In this document: positions 9,065 through 18,390 of the stretch, piece by piece
Numbering within the stretch: the stretch's first letter is position 1
How the letters are laid out: each line of letters opens with the position of its first letter
NCBI RefSeq assembly: GCF_002836775.1
Contig: NZ_PJAQ01000007.1
Location: 1 to 64,000 of the forward strand
DNA from: Colwellia sp. 12G3
GTDB lineage: Bacteria > Pseudomonadota > Gammaproteobacteria > Enterobacterales > Alteromonadaceae
Direction: 5' to 3'
Length of the DNA: 64,000 bases
The notes under the pieces: model-generated
The model's database searches: none
Seen by the model: only the letters and a program-made list of their open reading frames with translations
Told to the model about the DNA's origin: nothing
Made by a program: the position numbers and the translations under genes

Positions 9065-10266
9065 AGTGGCGTGATAGCTGGCGCTTTAGCGCTCAGGTAT
9101 TATTAAGACACAAAACCAGAACGGCGCTGCTGTCTTTCGCTGTTGCTATTGGTGTCTGCTCAGTATTGTTATTAACCAGTGTTGGCGAAGGCGCTCGTCA
9201 TTATGTGAGTAAAGAATTCGCCTCTTTAGGTAGCGATATATTAATTATATTGCCCGGAAAAAAAGAAACCTCAGGTGGATCAATTCCTTTTTATAGTACA
9301 ACACCTCGTGATTTAACTATAGAAGATGCCCAAGCGGTTAAACATTTATCCAGTGTTAAATCCGTTGCTCCCGTGATTGCTGGTACGGCTTTAGTCAGCC
9401 ATAAAAATAAAAGCCGAGAAGTGATCGCTATAGGCTCTACTCAAGACTTTCTGAAGGTACGAAATTTAACACTCTCTCATGGTCGAGGTTTTAGCCAAAA
9501 GTCTGCTGATTTGGCCGAATCAATTTGTATTATCGGTGCTCAATTAAAAGATGATTTATTTGGTCAACAAAAAGCGATGGGACAGTGGTTAAAAATTGCT
9601 GAGCGCCGATATAGAGTGGTAGGAATATTAGAACAACGTGGTGAATCTCTCGGCTTAGATATGCGGGATATGGTCATTATTCCGATACGTAGTGCAGAAT
9701 CACTGTTTAACTCACCGGCTTTGTTTCGTATTTTAATTGCATTAAAACCGCGCCAAGACGAGAGCCTAACCGAACAACGCATTTTATCGCTGATTAAAAA
9801 GCGCCATGATAATGAAGAAGACATTACCATTGTTAGCCAAAATGCGATGATGTCTTCATTCGATAGAATATCAAATTTTCTCACCGTAGCTATTGGCGTA
9901 ATCGCCAGTATTAGTTTGGTGGTTGCGGGATTTTTGATCATGAACGTTAGCTATATTTCGGTGAGTAAAAGGCAGCAAGAAATTGGTTTATTGAAAGCCA
10001 TAGGTGCAACCGCAACTGAAGTTCGTGTTATTTTTTTAACAGAGTCTGCTTTGTTAATTGGTTTGGGGGTCTGTTTAGGTCTAGCAGCTGGTTACACTAT
10101 AGCGGCTTTGTTTAATCAGTTTATTGCCAGTTTTGTTTTGATAATCCCATGGTGGGCGGCACTAGCTAGTGGGCTAATGTCATTCGTTATCGGTTTACTT
10201 TTTACTTGGCTACCTGCAGCAAAGGCGGCTAGCCAAGATCCTGTTAGTGCGATGCGGGGTAATTAA
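9061..10266 (+). CDS. ABC permease, MacB-like single FtsX unit, exporter 1b (first)
   Basis: Permease of 401 residues with the MacB arrangement: membrane helix 1 (about 22-42), a periplasmic MacB_PCD domain (about 45-275), then three C-terminal helices (about 280-390) around the conserved SKRQQEIGLLKAIGA segment. It starts with GTG at 9061, overlapping the ATPase stop codon (GTGA). The next permease gene begins right after its stop codon. Two single-unit permeases side by side suggest a heterodimer rather than the MacB homodimer. Role: MacB-type export or envelope clearance, substrate unknown. Confidence 0.92.
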   Translation: MKWRDSWRFSAQVLLRHKTRTALLSFAVAIGVCSVLLLTSVGEGARHYVSKEFASLGSDILIILPGKKETSGGSIPFYSTTPRDLTIEDAQAVKHLSSVKSVAPVIAGTALVSHKNKSREVIAIGSTQDFLKVRNLTLSHGRGFSQKSADLAESICIIGAQLKDDLFGQQKAMGQWLKIAERRYRVVGILEQRGESLGLDMRDMVIIPIRSAESLFNSPALFRILIALKPRQDESLTEQRILSLIKKRHDNEEDITIVSQNAMMSSFDRISNFLTVAIGVIASISLVVAGFLIMNVSYISVSKRQQEIGLLKAIGATATEVRVIFLTESALLIGLGVCLGLAAGYTIAALFNQFIASFVLIIPWWAALASGLMSFVIGLLFTWLPAAKAASQDPVSAMRGN

Positions 10267-11463
10267 ATGCAATTTATTGATAAGCTTAATTGGATAAAAA
10301 CATCATTATACTCACAACGAAAACGTACTTGGTTAACCGTTATCGGCTTTGCTACCGGTATTGCTGCCGTTGTTTTAATGAATTCAATAGGGGAAAGTTT
10401 ACGGCAATATATTTTGAAAGAATTCACCCAATTCGGTAGTAATATTATTGCGGTGTCCCCCGGTAAAGCACAAACATTTGGCCTTGGCGGTTTATTAAAA
10501 ACGGTTCGTCCACTGAGTTTGTCTGATAGCGAGCATTTACAAGCATTACCTGAAGTTGTTTTTACCGTGCCCGTTATCGCGGGAACCTCAAAGGTGCAAG
10601 CACAAGGGAAATTTAGACATACCGATGTGGTTGGCGTTAACCACATGGCCGCGGATGCTTGGCAACTTAATTTAGCAAGCGGTAGTTTTTTACCCGAAGA
10701 TGATATTAACCGCCCTCGTCAATTAGCGGTATTAGGATCCTTGATAAAACAATCATTGTTTGGGCAATCAAATGCGGTGGGTCAATTTATTCATATTAGC
10801 GGAAGACGATTCCGTATTGTTGGCGTACTCCATGAAAAAGGCCAGTTTGTCGGTCAGAGCTTAGATGAGATGGTTTATATTCCGACCGCGAGTGCAATGC
10901 AATTATTTAATCGTGAAAGCTTGATGGAAATTGATATTTTCTACCATGAAAATATCTCATCTACTTTAGTAGCGAGTAAAGTAACACAACATTTGACTCG
11001 GTTACATGGTCGAGAAGACTTTACCATTGTCACCCAAGACGACATGATTTCAAGTCTTGATAATATTTTATCTATCATCAAAATTGCAGGCTCATCACTT
11101 GGTCTAATTTCACTGCTCGTTGGTGCGGTAGGCATAGCCACTATTATGTCAATAACAGTCAATGAGAGAGCCAGTGAAATAGGCTTATTAAGAGCCATTG
11201 GCTTTTCAACCACACTAGTAAGGCAATTATTTTTAATGGAAGCGGTGGTACTTGCGGTTGTTAGCGGCTTTATTGGATATTTAGTGGTGATGCTTTTATT
11301 ACTCATCTCGACCTTTATTTTAGTCGATGTGCCCGTTGAAGCTGATATTGTCGTATTTCTCTTAACCTTAGTTTTTTCTGCTGTTATTGGTTTATTGTCT
11401 GGTATATATCCAGCAGTGCAAGCGGCAAAACTGCCCCCGATAGAAGCATTAAGAACACAATAA
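10267..11463 (+). CDS. ABC permease, MacB-like single FtsX unit, exporter 1b (second)
   Basis: Permease of 398 residues, paralogous to the preceding one: helix 1 (about 20-40), periplasmic MacB_PCD domain, then three C-terminal helices after NERASEIGLLRAIGF. Its ATG follows the previous stop codon with no gap, so the two are translated together and probably in equal amounts. Last gene of the exporter operon; 135 bp of AT-rich sequence without an obvious terminator separates it from the next gene. Confidence 0.92.
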   Translation: MQFIDKLNWIKTSLYSQRKRTWLTVIGFATGIAAVVLMNSIGESLRQYILKEFTQFGSNIIAVSPGKAQTFGLGGLLKTVRPLSLSDSEHLQALPEVVFTVPVIAGTSKVQAQGKFRHTDVVGVNHMAADAWQLNLASGSFLPEDDINRPRQLAVLGSLIKQSLFGQSNAVGQFIHISGRRFRIVGVLHEKGQFVGQSLDEMVYIPTASAMQLFNRESLMEIDIFYHENISSTLVASKVTQHLTRLHGREDFTIVTQDDMISSLDNILSIIKIAGSSLGLISLLVGAVGIATIMSITVNERASEIGLLRAIGFSTTLVRQLFLMEAVVLAVVSGFIGYLVVMLLLLISTFILVDVPVEADIVVFLLTLVFSAVIGLLSGIYPAVQAAKLPPIEALRTQ

Positions 11464-11601
11464 TGTATAGGAATCCGTTTTAGTCTAAAAGTTAATGATG
11501 TAACAAACGCTTAGTTCAGTTATTTACCTCTTACTAAGATCACTTCGCATAGATATAGTCGATTAAATAAACTAAAATAACAGCAGTATTACTTTTGCGT
11601 G

Positions 11602-14600
11602 ATGCACGCTTTGGTTGTGATAACTTTGAAATTTATCAGATATAGCTTATTGCTTTTTAATCGTTTTACGTGTTTTGGTATCTTATTTGTTGGTTTTATT
11701 ATGCCAACTTATAGTAATGAGCACTCTTCAGAGCTTACTAATAAATACGCTATAGAATTGTTAACTGAGGACGATGGTTTTGTTTCTTCTGAGATATATT
11801 CGATCATTCAGGATAATCAGGGATTACTTTGGTTTGGCACCGCCGAAAATGGCGTGATGCGTTACGATGGCCGAAAAGTTACTCTCTTTGAATTTGATAG
11901 TATGAGTTCAAACGGTTTATCACATAATGGCGCTGGTAATCTCATGTTAGACCGTGACGGTAGAATATGGGTTGGCACTTGGGGAGGAGGGCTGAATCTT
12001 TATGAACCAAAATTAGGAACCTTTCAGCATTTTGTCCATGATCCTCTGCGCATTGATGCTATTTCATCGAACCGAATACAATCTTTATTTCATGACCAAG
12101 AAGGTTCTATATGGTTAGGCTCCTATGAGCATGGTTTAAATAAATATCTTGGTAATAATCGCTTTCAGCATATTGAAAAAGTTGATGAGGGAGCCGCGGG
12201 TTTATCCCATAATAGAATATGGGATATTGAAGACAATGGTAATGATAGCCTTTGGCTTGCGACTAGCTTTGGCTTAAATTTATACGATAAAAAAAATCAT
12301 TCTTTTTCCTATTTTTTTCCTGACCCAGATAATCCCACAGCTACCGGCGCAAACGAAATCAGAAGTATTTTAAAAACGTCAAAAAATAAACTTTATATCG
12401 GTACACAAAAAGGTCCATTTGACTTTAATAAAGAAACCGGCCTTTTTACATCATTAAAAACTGCTGATGATCAAGACCTTGGTCAAGTGAACTCTATGAT
12501 TGAAGATCAGCAAGGCTATGTTTGGTTTGTCACCAGTAAAGGCTTGTTTCGACAATCAAACATAAGTGCTCAAATTGATAATTTTGTTCTTGAGCATAAT
12601 AATGACCTAAGAGTAATTTTCGAAGATAGCTCAAAAACGATCTGGGTTACCAGTGAAAATCACGGCATATATAAGATAGTGCCCCACCGTAAATTTAAAT
12701 CTATTAATAACTCTGCACTTACAACGCCGAATGCCATCACAGTTGATGCTAATGGTGATTTACTCATTGTTTCTTCATCATCCCAATTATATAAATGGCA
12801 CGTATCATCACAACAGCTAGAAACACTATCAGGCCCTATCTTTAGTCATGAAAATGGCTATGGCATAAATAGGTTGTTAGAAAAACCCATTATTATTCCA
12901 GCGGGTAATAATATTTTGTGGATTGCTCAGGATGAAGGTTTAGCAAAATTCAACTTACAAACTAAGCAGGTAGATCTATTAAGATACCCTAAATCAGATG
13001 CTAACTATAATGAGTTTCGAGAGATACGAGCGTTGAATACTGATCAATATGGAAACCTTTGGATAGGCACTTATAAAAATGGCGTTTATCGCTACGATCC
13101 TTCAACTAATATTTTTACTCACTTAGATGATTCTTTTGGGCTATCTCATCCAGAAGTATTAGAAATATTTAAAGATAACGAACAGAATATTTGGGTGGGT
13201 ACCGGCAATGGTGTCAATCTTTGGGATGATATCAATCATCAGTTTATTTCATTTAAAAGTGATAATAAGAAAGCAGATAGCTTACTCGGAAAAATAGTTC
13301 AAGATGTGCATCAAGCTAGAGACGGAAAAATTTGGATTGCCACTCAAAAAGGACTCAATTTATACCTCCCAGAAACTCAAAATTTTAAGCATTTTGGCCG
13401 AAAAGATGGTTTACCTACTTCCTTAATACGTGCAATTGCAGATGATGAAAGAGGTCATTTATGGCTAACGACAAACAAGGGAATTTCAAGATTAAATCCA
13501 TTATCGGGAGAAGTAGCTAATTTTGACAGTTACGATGGTTTGTTAGGTTTAAACTATTATGCAAATAGTCTTATAAGAGGCCATAATGAAACACTTTTTA
13601 CCAGTAGTCAAAAAGGCATAGAATTCTTTAACACTTCGCATATAGAGACAAATAATAGCGAGTTTACTATTGTTTTAACTGGCTTTAATAAAATGGGCCA
13701 ATCGGTAACACTTGAAAAGCCTTATTCTTATGTAACTGACATTCAATTATCTTATCTGGACTACTTTTTTTCTTTTGAATTCTCAGTCTTAGATTTTATT
13801 TCTCCTAGTAAAAATCAATATGCTTATAAACTAGAGGGCTATGATGATAATTGGATTGATATCGGCAATCGAAATGTTGCTTCTTTTACTAATTTAGATG
13901 GCGGCTCATATAAATTTTTAGTAAAAGCGACTAACAGTAGTGGTAAATGGGGAGAAAAATTACTGTCTATTAGCTTGTATATATCTCCACCTCCTTGGAA
14001 GACTTGGTGGGCGTATAGCTTGTATGTTTTAGTCACCGCACTTATCGTATTCGTTTTCATTTACTTCAGAACACGTATACACCGAACCGAAATTGTTAGA
14101 CAAAAGCAATTTGTATTAGCACTTGAAGAACAAGTCATTGAAAAAACAGCCTCATTAAAAGCACAAGCTAATGACTTAATCGCTGCAAATAAAAAGTTAG
14201 AAGTACTTACCTATCAGGATGGCTTAACCGGGCTATATAATCGCCGTTATTTCGACAAAACACTGACAAAAGAAATCAAAAGACATTATCGTCAAAAGCA
14301 ACCATTGTCCCTTATGATAGCCGATATTGACCACTTCAAACTCTTTAACGATTTTTATGGTCATCAGCAAGGTGATATATGCCTAAAAAAAGTGGCTCAA
14401 TGTATTTCTGCTAACGTAGCGCGAACGACAGATGCTAATTGTCGTTATGGTGGTGAGGAGTTTGCAATTATCCTACCCAATACATCAGTGGAAGAATCAA
14501 CTATTGTTGCTGAACGTTTATGTTTAGCCATCGAGAATATGAATATTGCCCATGAACAGTCTGAAACGTGCAAATTTGTTACCTTGACTATAGGCGTGGT

Positions 14601-14721
14601 GACTATCCCACCCGAGCAAAAAACATCGGTTGATTCAATTGTGTTGAGTGCAGATAATGCATTATATATTGGGAAATCCAAAGGAAGAAATAGAGTGGTA
14701 CGAGCTGACAAGCCGATATAA
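11602..14721 (+). CDS. Propeller-sensor diguanylate cyclase (Reg_prop, Y_Y_Y, GGDEF)
   Basis: Transmembrane protein of about 1039 residues that should make cyclic di-GMP in response to a periplasmic signal. Order: signal sequence (cleavage probably after TYS, about residue 40), a long run of two-component-regulator propeller repeats (LWFGTAENG, IWVGTWGGG, LWLATSFG, IWVGTGNG and others), a Y_Y_Y domain (about 690-780), one membrane helix (about 802-822), a coiled coil, and a GGDEF domain (about 870-1035). The active site is GGEEF (about 949), preceded at the correct five-residue spacing by RTTD, an intact RxxD inhibitory site. Hybrid kinases usually carry this sensor; here the output is a cyclase. 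Start is ATG 11602 or the GTG just before it. Confidence 0.93.
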   Translation: MHALVVITLKFIRYSLLLFNRFTCFGILFVGFIMPTYSNEHSSELTNKYAIELLTEDDGFVSSEIYSIIQDNQGLLWFGTAENGVMRYDGRKVTLFEFDSMSSNGLSHNGAGNLMLDRDGRIWVGTWGGGLNLYEPKLGTFQHFVHDPLRIDAISSNRIQSLFHDQEGSIWLGSYEHGLNKYLGNNRFQHIEKVDEGAAGLSHNRIWDIEDNGNDSLWLATSFGLNLYDKKNHSFSYFFPDPDNPTATGANEIRSILKTSKNKLYIGTQKGPFDFNKETGLFTSLKTADDQDLGQVNSMIEDQQGYVWFVTSKGLFRQSNISAQIDNFVLEHNNDLRVIFEDSSKTIWVTSENHGIYKIVPHRKFKSINNSALTTPNAITVDANGDLLIVSSSSQLYKWHVSSQQLETLSGPIFSHENGYGINRLLEKPIIIPAGNNILWIAQDEGLAKFNLQTKQVDLLRYPKSDANYNEFREIRALNTDQYGNLWIGTYKNGVYRYDPSTNIFTHLDDSFGLSHPEVLEIFKDNEQNIWVGTGNGVNLWDDINHQFISFKSDNKKADSLLGKIVQDVHQARDGKIWIATQKGLNLYLPETQNFKHFGRKDGLPTSLIRAIADDERGHLWLTTNKGISRLNPLSGEVANFDSYDGLLGLNYYANSLIRGHNETLFTSSQKGIEFFNTSHIETNNSEFTIVLTGFNKMGQSVTLEKPYSYVTDIQLSYLDYFFSFEFSVLDFISPSKNQYAYKLEGYDDNWIDIGNRNVASFTNLDGGSYKFLVKATNSSGKWGEKLLSISLYISPPPWKTWWAYSLYVLVTALIVFVFIYFRTRIHRTEIVRQKQFVLALEEQVIEKTASLKAQANDLIAANKKLEVLTYQDGLTGLYNRRYFDKTLTKEIKRHYRQKQPLSLMIADIDHFKLFNDFYGHQQGDICLKKVAQCISANVARTTDANCRYGGEEFAIILPNTSVEESTIVAERLCLAIENMNIAHEQSETCKFVTLTIGVVTIPPEQKTSVDSIVLSADNALYIGKSKGRNRVVRADKPI

Positions 14722-14852
14722 ACTATTCTTTTAAAATCAAAAACCCTACACCTAACCGACTACATACCGGACACCTTAAGAATAACGGAAAAAAAATAGT
14801 TTCTACCACTTTTGTACAAACAAACTTCCTAGTATTTTCTATAAAAAGTGTT

Positions 14853-15959
14853 ATGCTAAATCCTCATCTAATGTCTGATTACCTCACAATTAAGGTAGAT
14901 TTTTTGCTAGAGCTACCTAACCTCAAAAGCTTCGATAAAGAAGAGTTCAAACAACTGAATGTCGTTTCTTTATTTACCTTGGTAGGTATGGCAATTACTG
15001 CCATCATGGGACTTATTGGGCTGTTCAACGGAAATTTTATTTTAGCCAGCACTTTATTTTTCGCAAGCTTTATCTATTTCCTCGGTTATTACGCTTATCA
15101 AAAGTTCAACAATATAGAATTTAGTTCCGCAATAGTTCTCTATTCACTTTATTTATTAATGTTTTACCTTACCTACACTGGCGGTGTTGAAAACACAGGG
15201 CCTTTATGGATATTTATTGTTGCGCCTGTTTCCGTCTTTATTCATGGTTTAAAGCGCGGCTTGATTAATATTGCGCTATTCGTAACAATAATTAGTACCA
15301 TAATGTTCATGCCAACCGAGATTATTGCTCATGCTGAGTACAGCATTGAGTTTAAATTACGTTTACTCTATTCTTTTTTAACGGTTACATTTTTGTCAGC
15401 CTTGTATGAATATTCAAGAGAAAAATCTTATAAACACGCACTGGAGTTAAGTAAAAAATATCAGCAGCTCGCTCATTTTGATCCCTTAACACAACTATCT
15501 AACCGTCGTGGTGCACTCTCCCTTTTAACGCAGGAAAAGTCGCGTATATCTCGTAACCAACAACCTTTTTCTATCATTTTATGCGATGTTGATCACTTCA
15601 AAAAAGTTAATGACCAATATGGGCACAATGCAGGGGATGCGGTTTTGGTTGAGCTTGCCAAAGTTTTTACTAAATACACCAGAGATCAAGATTGTATTGC
15701 TCGTTGGGGTGGAGAAGAGTTCATATTTATTTTGCCACAAACGCTGGCTGAAAATGCCAATATATTTGCAGAAAAAATCCAAGAAAGACTACAAGAGCAT
15801 GTCGTTAATTATAAAGATGAAAAAATTAAAGTAACCGTTAGTATGGGCATTGAACAATTCAATGAAAATCAAAGCATTGATGAGGTAATCAACAATGCTG
15901 ATAAGTATTTATATCAAGCAAAAAACGCGGGCAGAAATCAAATATTTCCAAAATTTTAA
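14853..15959 (+). CDS. Membrane diguanylate cyclase
   Basis: Cyclase of 368 residues with about six membrane helices in the N-terminal half (about 35-190) and a C-terminal GGDEF domain (about 205-366). The active site reads GGEEF (about 285) and is preceded five residues earlier by RDQD, so catalytic and product-inhibition sites both look intact. FDPLTQLSNRRG is the usual GGDEF domain opening. The membrane part resembles integral sensor modules but I cannot name its ligand. ATG 14853 is used; the ATG at 14871 is an alternative. It lies 131 bp after the propeller cyclase and is convergent with the stress protein gene 40 bp downstream. Confidence 0.92.
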   Translation: MLNPHLMSDYLTIKVDFLLELPNLKSFDKEEFKQLNVVSLFTLVGMAITAIMGLIGLFNGNFILASTLFFASFIYFLGYYAYQKFNNIEFSSAIVLYSLYLLMFYLTYTGGVENTGPLWIFIVAPVSVFIHGLKRGLINIALFVTIISTIMFMPTEIIAHAEYSIEFKLRLLYSFLTVTFLSALYEYSREKSYKHALELSKKYQQLAHFDPLTQLSNRRGALSLLTQEKSRISRNQQPFSIILCDVDHFKKVNDQYGHNAGDAVLVELAKVFTKYTRDQDCIARWGGEEFIFILPQTLAENANIFAEKIQERLQEHVVNYKDEKIKVTVSMGIEQFNENQSIDEVINNADKYLYQAKNAGRNQIFPKF

Positions 15960-15999
15960 TAGATACCCGTGCCACTTGACAGTGTTTGGATATAAATAT

Positions 16000-16452
16000 T
16001 TAGTCTTTAAAACGCACCGCTAATACGTCACATTTTGCCCCGTGTAAAATGGCATTACTGGTAGAGCCTAATAGCAATTGCAAACCTTGCAATCCATGAC
16101 TACCCGTTATAATTAAATCAACGTTCTCCTGCTCTGCAAAAGCTAATATTTCCCCACTGGTATGCCCTATAGGTATATGTAAATCTTGCTCGGTAATATT
16201 GAGCCTTTTAACCAAAGATTGCAGTACCTCTTTGGCTCGATCTTCTAATATCCGGGTAGTGCCAATGCTATCGGCAGAATCTAAGCCAGGAATAACACCG
16301 TATACACCACCATAATAAGCATTAGGGATAGGCTCTACTACGTGAATAACACTAAGTTTAGCTTGAGTGAATTGCTGTAATTGTGTGACCTTATCCTCAA
16401 TATAGCTTTTAGTTTCATTAAGTTCTGTGGCAAATAAAATATGCTTATACAT
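16000..16452 (-). CDS. Universal stress protein, UspA family
   Basis: Single-domain cytoplasmic stress protein of 150 residues. The ATP-binding motif G-2x-G-9x-G(S/T) is visible as GSHGLQG followed by GSTSNAI. The longest frame begins at 16557 and overlaps the upstream nuclease gene; the ATG at 16452 (MYKHILFATEL) has a strong GAAGGAG ribosome site and the family N-terminus, so I use it. It is the last gene of the cytochrome c-nuclease-Usp group. An FNR box far upstream suggests oxygen-limited induction, as known for many Usp genes near anaerobic functions. Confidence 0.93.
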   Translation of the reverse strand: MYKHILFATELNETKSYIEDKVTQLQQFTQAKLSVIHVVEPIPNAYYGGVYGVIPGLDSADSIGTTRILEDRAKEVLQSLVKRLNITEQDLHIPIGHTSGEILAFAEQENVDLIITGSHGLQGLQLLLGSTSNAILHGAKCDVLAVRFKD

Positions 16453-16461
16453 AAATTTCTC

Positions 16462-16495
16462 CTTCTCTTTTAAACAATCTTCTCTTTTAAACAAT
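16462..16495. repeat. Exact 17-bp tandem duplication upstream of the Usp gene
   Basis: CTTCTCTTTTAAACAAT occurs twice head to tail (16462-16478 and 16479-16495). On the coding strand each unit carries a purine-rich AAAAGAGAAG just upstream of the true ribosome site, so the duplication places two extra ribosome-site-like segments in the leader. Confidence 0.85.
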
Positions 16496-16510
16496 ACCAA
16501 TTTCACTAAA

Positions 16511-17905
16511 TTAAAGTGGTATAACAATATTTTGCTTATAGCTTGCTTGCACAACATTAACTTTATGTTGGTATTTTAATTTTTGTGCGAGTATTTCCAT
16601 AGCATCTTCCTCTCCATGTACCAGCACTACGGGTGGTTTATTTTCAAAACATTGATACCAATCCAGTAAGCCTTGTTGATCAGCATGAGCCGAAAAACCA
16701 CCTATGGTGTGAACTTTAGCGTTCACTTGTATCTCTTCACCCCATAACTTAATGTTTTTACAGCCATCAACCAGTGACCGACCTAATGTTCCTCTGGCTT
16801 GAAAGCCAACAATCAGCACATGAGCATTTTCACGCCATATATTATGTTTTAAATGATGTTTTATTCGGCCACCAGTGCACATACCACTACCCGCAATAAT
16901 GATAGCGCCAGAGTTAATTTGGTTAATTTTCATCGAGTATTCAGTCGTTTCTGACATATGAAGATTGGGTAAATCGAATAGTCCATCATTCTGTTGATTA
17001 ACCTCAACTGCTTTTTTATCGTAGATCTCACTATGTTTAGCATAGACATTTGTCGCTTTTATCCCCATAGGACTATCGAGAAAAATCTGCCAATCATCGA
17101 GTTGCCACTCATCAAAATGTTGCTTAAATTCATAGAGTAACTCTTGAGTTCTACCGACAGTAAACGCTGGAATTAATATATTACCTTTGCCACTTTTAGC
17201 ATTGGCAATAATCTCCCCCATTTCTTGCCAAGTATCCTGCCAACTGCGATGCAGTCGATCACCGTAAGTACTTTCCATTATGACTAAATCAGCATATTTA
17301 ACTTCAAAAGGATCTCGTAGAATCGGCGCATTTTTATGACCTAAATCACCACTAAAGACGACTTTTTTACTAACGCCATTTTCAGTCAGTGTTAATTCAA
17401 CGATAGCCGAGCCAATAATATGTCCCGCATCCCTAAGGGTTAGTTTAACGCCTTGACATATTTCCAACTCTTCATCATAAGCAAGCCCTTTAAAATACTG
17501 TAATGTTGTTTCCGCTTCTGCCGTTGTATAAAGAGGTTCAACTAATGTTGAGCCCTTACGCTCGCGCTTTTTATTTTCCCAACGCGCTTCTTTTTCATGA
17601 ATATAACCTGAGTCGACTAGCATAATTTCGCATAAATCTACGGTGGCATTATGGGTATAAATAGCACCATGAAACCCCTCTTTCATAAGCATGGGTAATC
17701 GACCAGTATGATCAAGGTGCGCATGACTGACGATCACGGCATCTAGTTCTGTAACATCAAAAGGGAAGGCATCATGGTTGTGTCGCACATTTTCATGAGA
17801 GCCCTGTAACATGCCACACTCAAGTAGTATGTTTTTGTTGTTAACTTGCACCAAATAGCAAGAACCAGTGACTTCTCGAGTAGCGCCAAAAAATTTAATA
17901 TTCAT
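16511..17905 (-). CDS. Beta-CASP metallo-beta-lactamase fold RNase
   Basis: Zinc-dependent nuclease-like protein of 464 residues in the CPSF73/YSH1-like group (COG1236). Zinc ligands are visible: SHAHLDH (H61, H63, D65, H66), GHIIGSA, FSGDLG and the late FSAHAD. Beta-CASP elements include PAFTVGRTQE, SGMCTGGR and GFQARGTLGR. It should cleave RNA; the target is unknown. It sits 29 bp downstream of the cytochrome c gene and 58 bp upstream of the Usp gene, all in one direction, so the three probably form one operon. ATG at 17905 gives the standard MNIKFFGATREVTGS start. Confidence 0.93.
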   Translation of the reverse strand: MNIKFFGATREVTGSCYLVQVNNKNILLECGMLQGSHENVRHNHDAFPFDVTELDAVIVSHAHLDHTGRLPMLMKEGFHGAIYTHNATVDLCEIMLVDSGYIHEKEARWENKKRERKGSTLVEPLYTTAEAETTLQYFKGLAYDEELEICQGVKLTLRDAGHIIGSAIVELTLTENGVSKKVVFSGDLGHKNAPILRDPFEVKYADLVIMESTYGDRLHRSWQDTWQEMGEIIANAKSGKGNILIPAFTVGRTQELLYEFKQHFDEWQLDDWQIFLDSPMGIKATNVYAKHSEIYDKKAVEVNQQNDGLFDLPNLHMSETTEYSMKINQINSGAIIIAGSGMCTGGRIKHHLKHNIWRENAHVLIVGFQARGTLGRSLVDGCKNIKLWGEEIQVNAKVHTIGGFSAHADQQGLLDWYQCFENKPPVVLVHGEEDAMEILAQKLKYQHKVNVVQASYKQNIVIPL

Positions 17906-17934
17906 GTAATCTCCGTTGATAACTACTCAGTGAA

Positions 17935-18390
17935 CTATTGCGGATAATAGGTATATTTGCTTGGCTTATAAGGTGCTAAGCTATAATTTGGCTGTAAAAA
18001 AGTGACCAAATCTATAAGTTCTGTCACTGTCATAACATCATTAAATATCTTCATTTTTGATCTTCCTTCTCCGGTTGTTTTCATGGCCGAATAAGGATAC
18101 GACGATTTATGAGAAGGATTGATTACTGAAGTGAGCAACTCTGCGTAAGTAACTACTTGTGTTTTATCACCGCCAAGAGCAATTGAAATACTCTGATGTT
18201 TTTCAATATTATTATCCTCAATACCTTTAAGAGAATGACACGCTAAACATTGGTACTTTAAAAAAACCATTTTTCCTGAGTCAATATTGCCTTTGGGTAA
18301 GCTAAACCCTCTCGTGGAATCAACTCCCCTATCACAACTGAATAGTGTTAATGACATAACGATGAGTAAAGTAAACATAATATATTTCAT
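17935..18390 (-). CDS. Monohaem cytochrome c lipoprotein
   Basis: Small cytochrome c of 151 residues anchored as a lipoprotein. The lipobox is LFSC (Cys19) and the haem motif CLACH (C48, C51, H52). Met residues near 108-120 could give the distal iron ligand. It probably carries electrons in the periplasm, for example to a terminal oxidase or reductase, but the partner is not encoded here. It has a good GAGGA ribosome site and is the first gene of the cytochrome-nuclease-Usp group. The leader contains a long-armed CGGCTA/TAGCCG inverted repeat (18414-18445). Confidence 0.9.
   Translation of the reverse strand: MKYIMFTLLIVMSLTLFSCDRGVDSTRGFSLPKGNIDSGKMVFLKYQCLACHSLKGIEDNNIEKHQSISIALGGDKTQVVTYAELLTSVINPSHKSSYPYSAMKTTGEGRSKMKIFNDVMTVTELIDLVTFLQPNYSLAPYKPSKYTYYPQ

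Noticed and set aside
9564..9941. 125-codon frame antisense to the first 1b permease
   Set aside because: Shadow of a well-supported gene; composition is that of reversed membrane-protein codons.
16453..16557. Longer universal stress protein starting at 16557
   Set aside because: It would overlap the nuclease gene and add 35 residues not typical of the family; ATG 16452 has a strong ribosome site.
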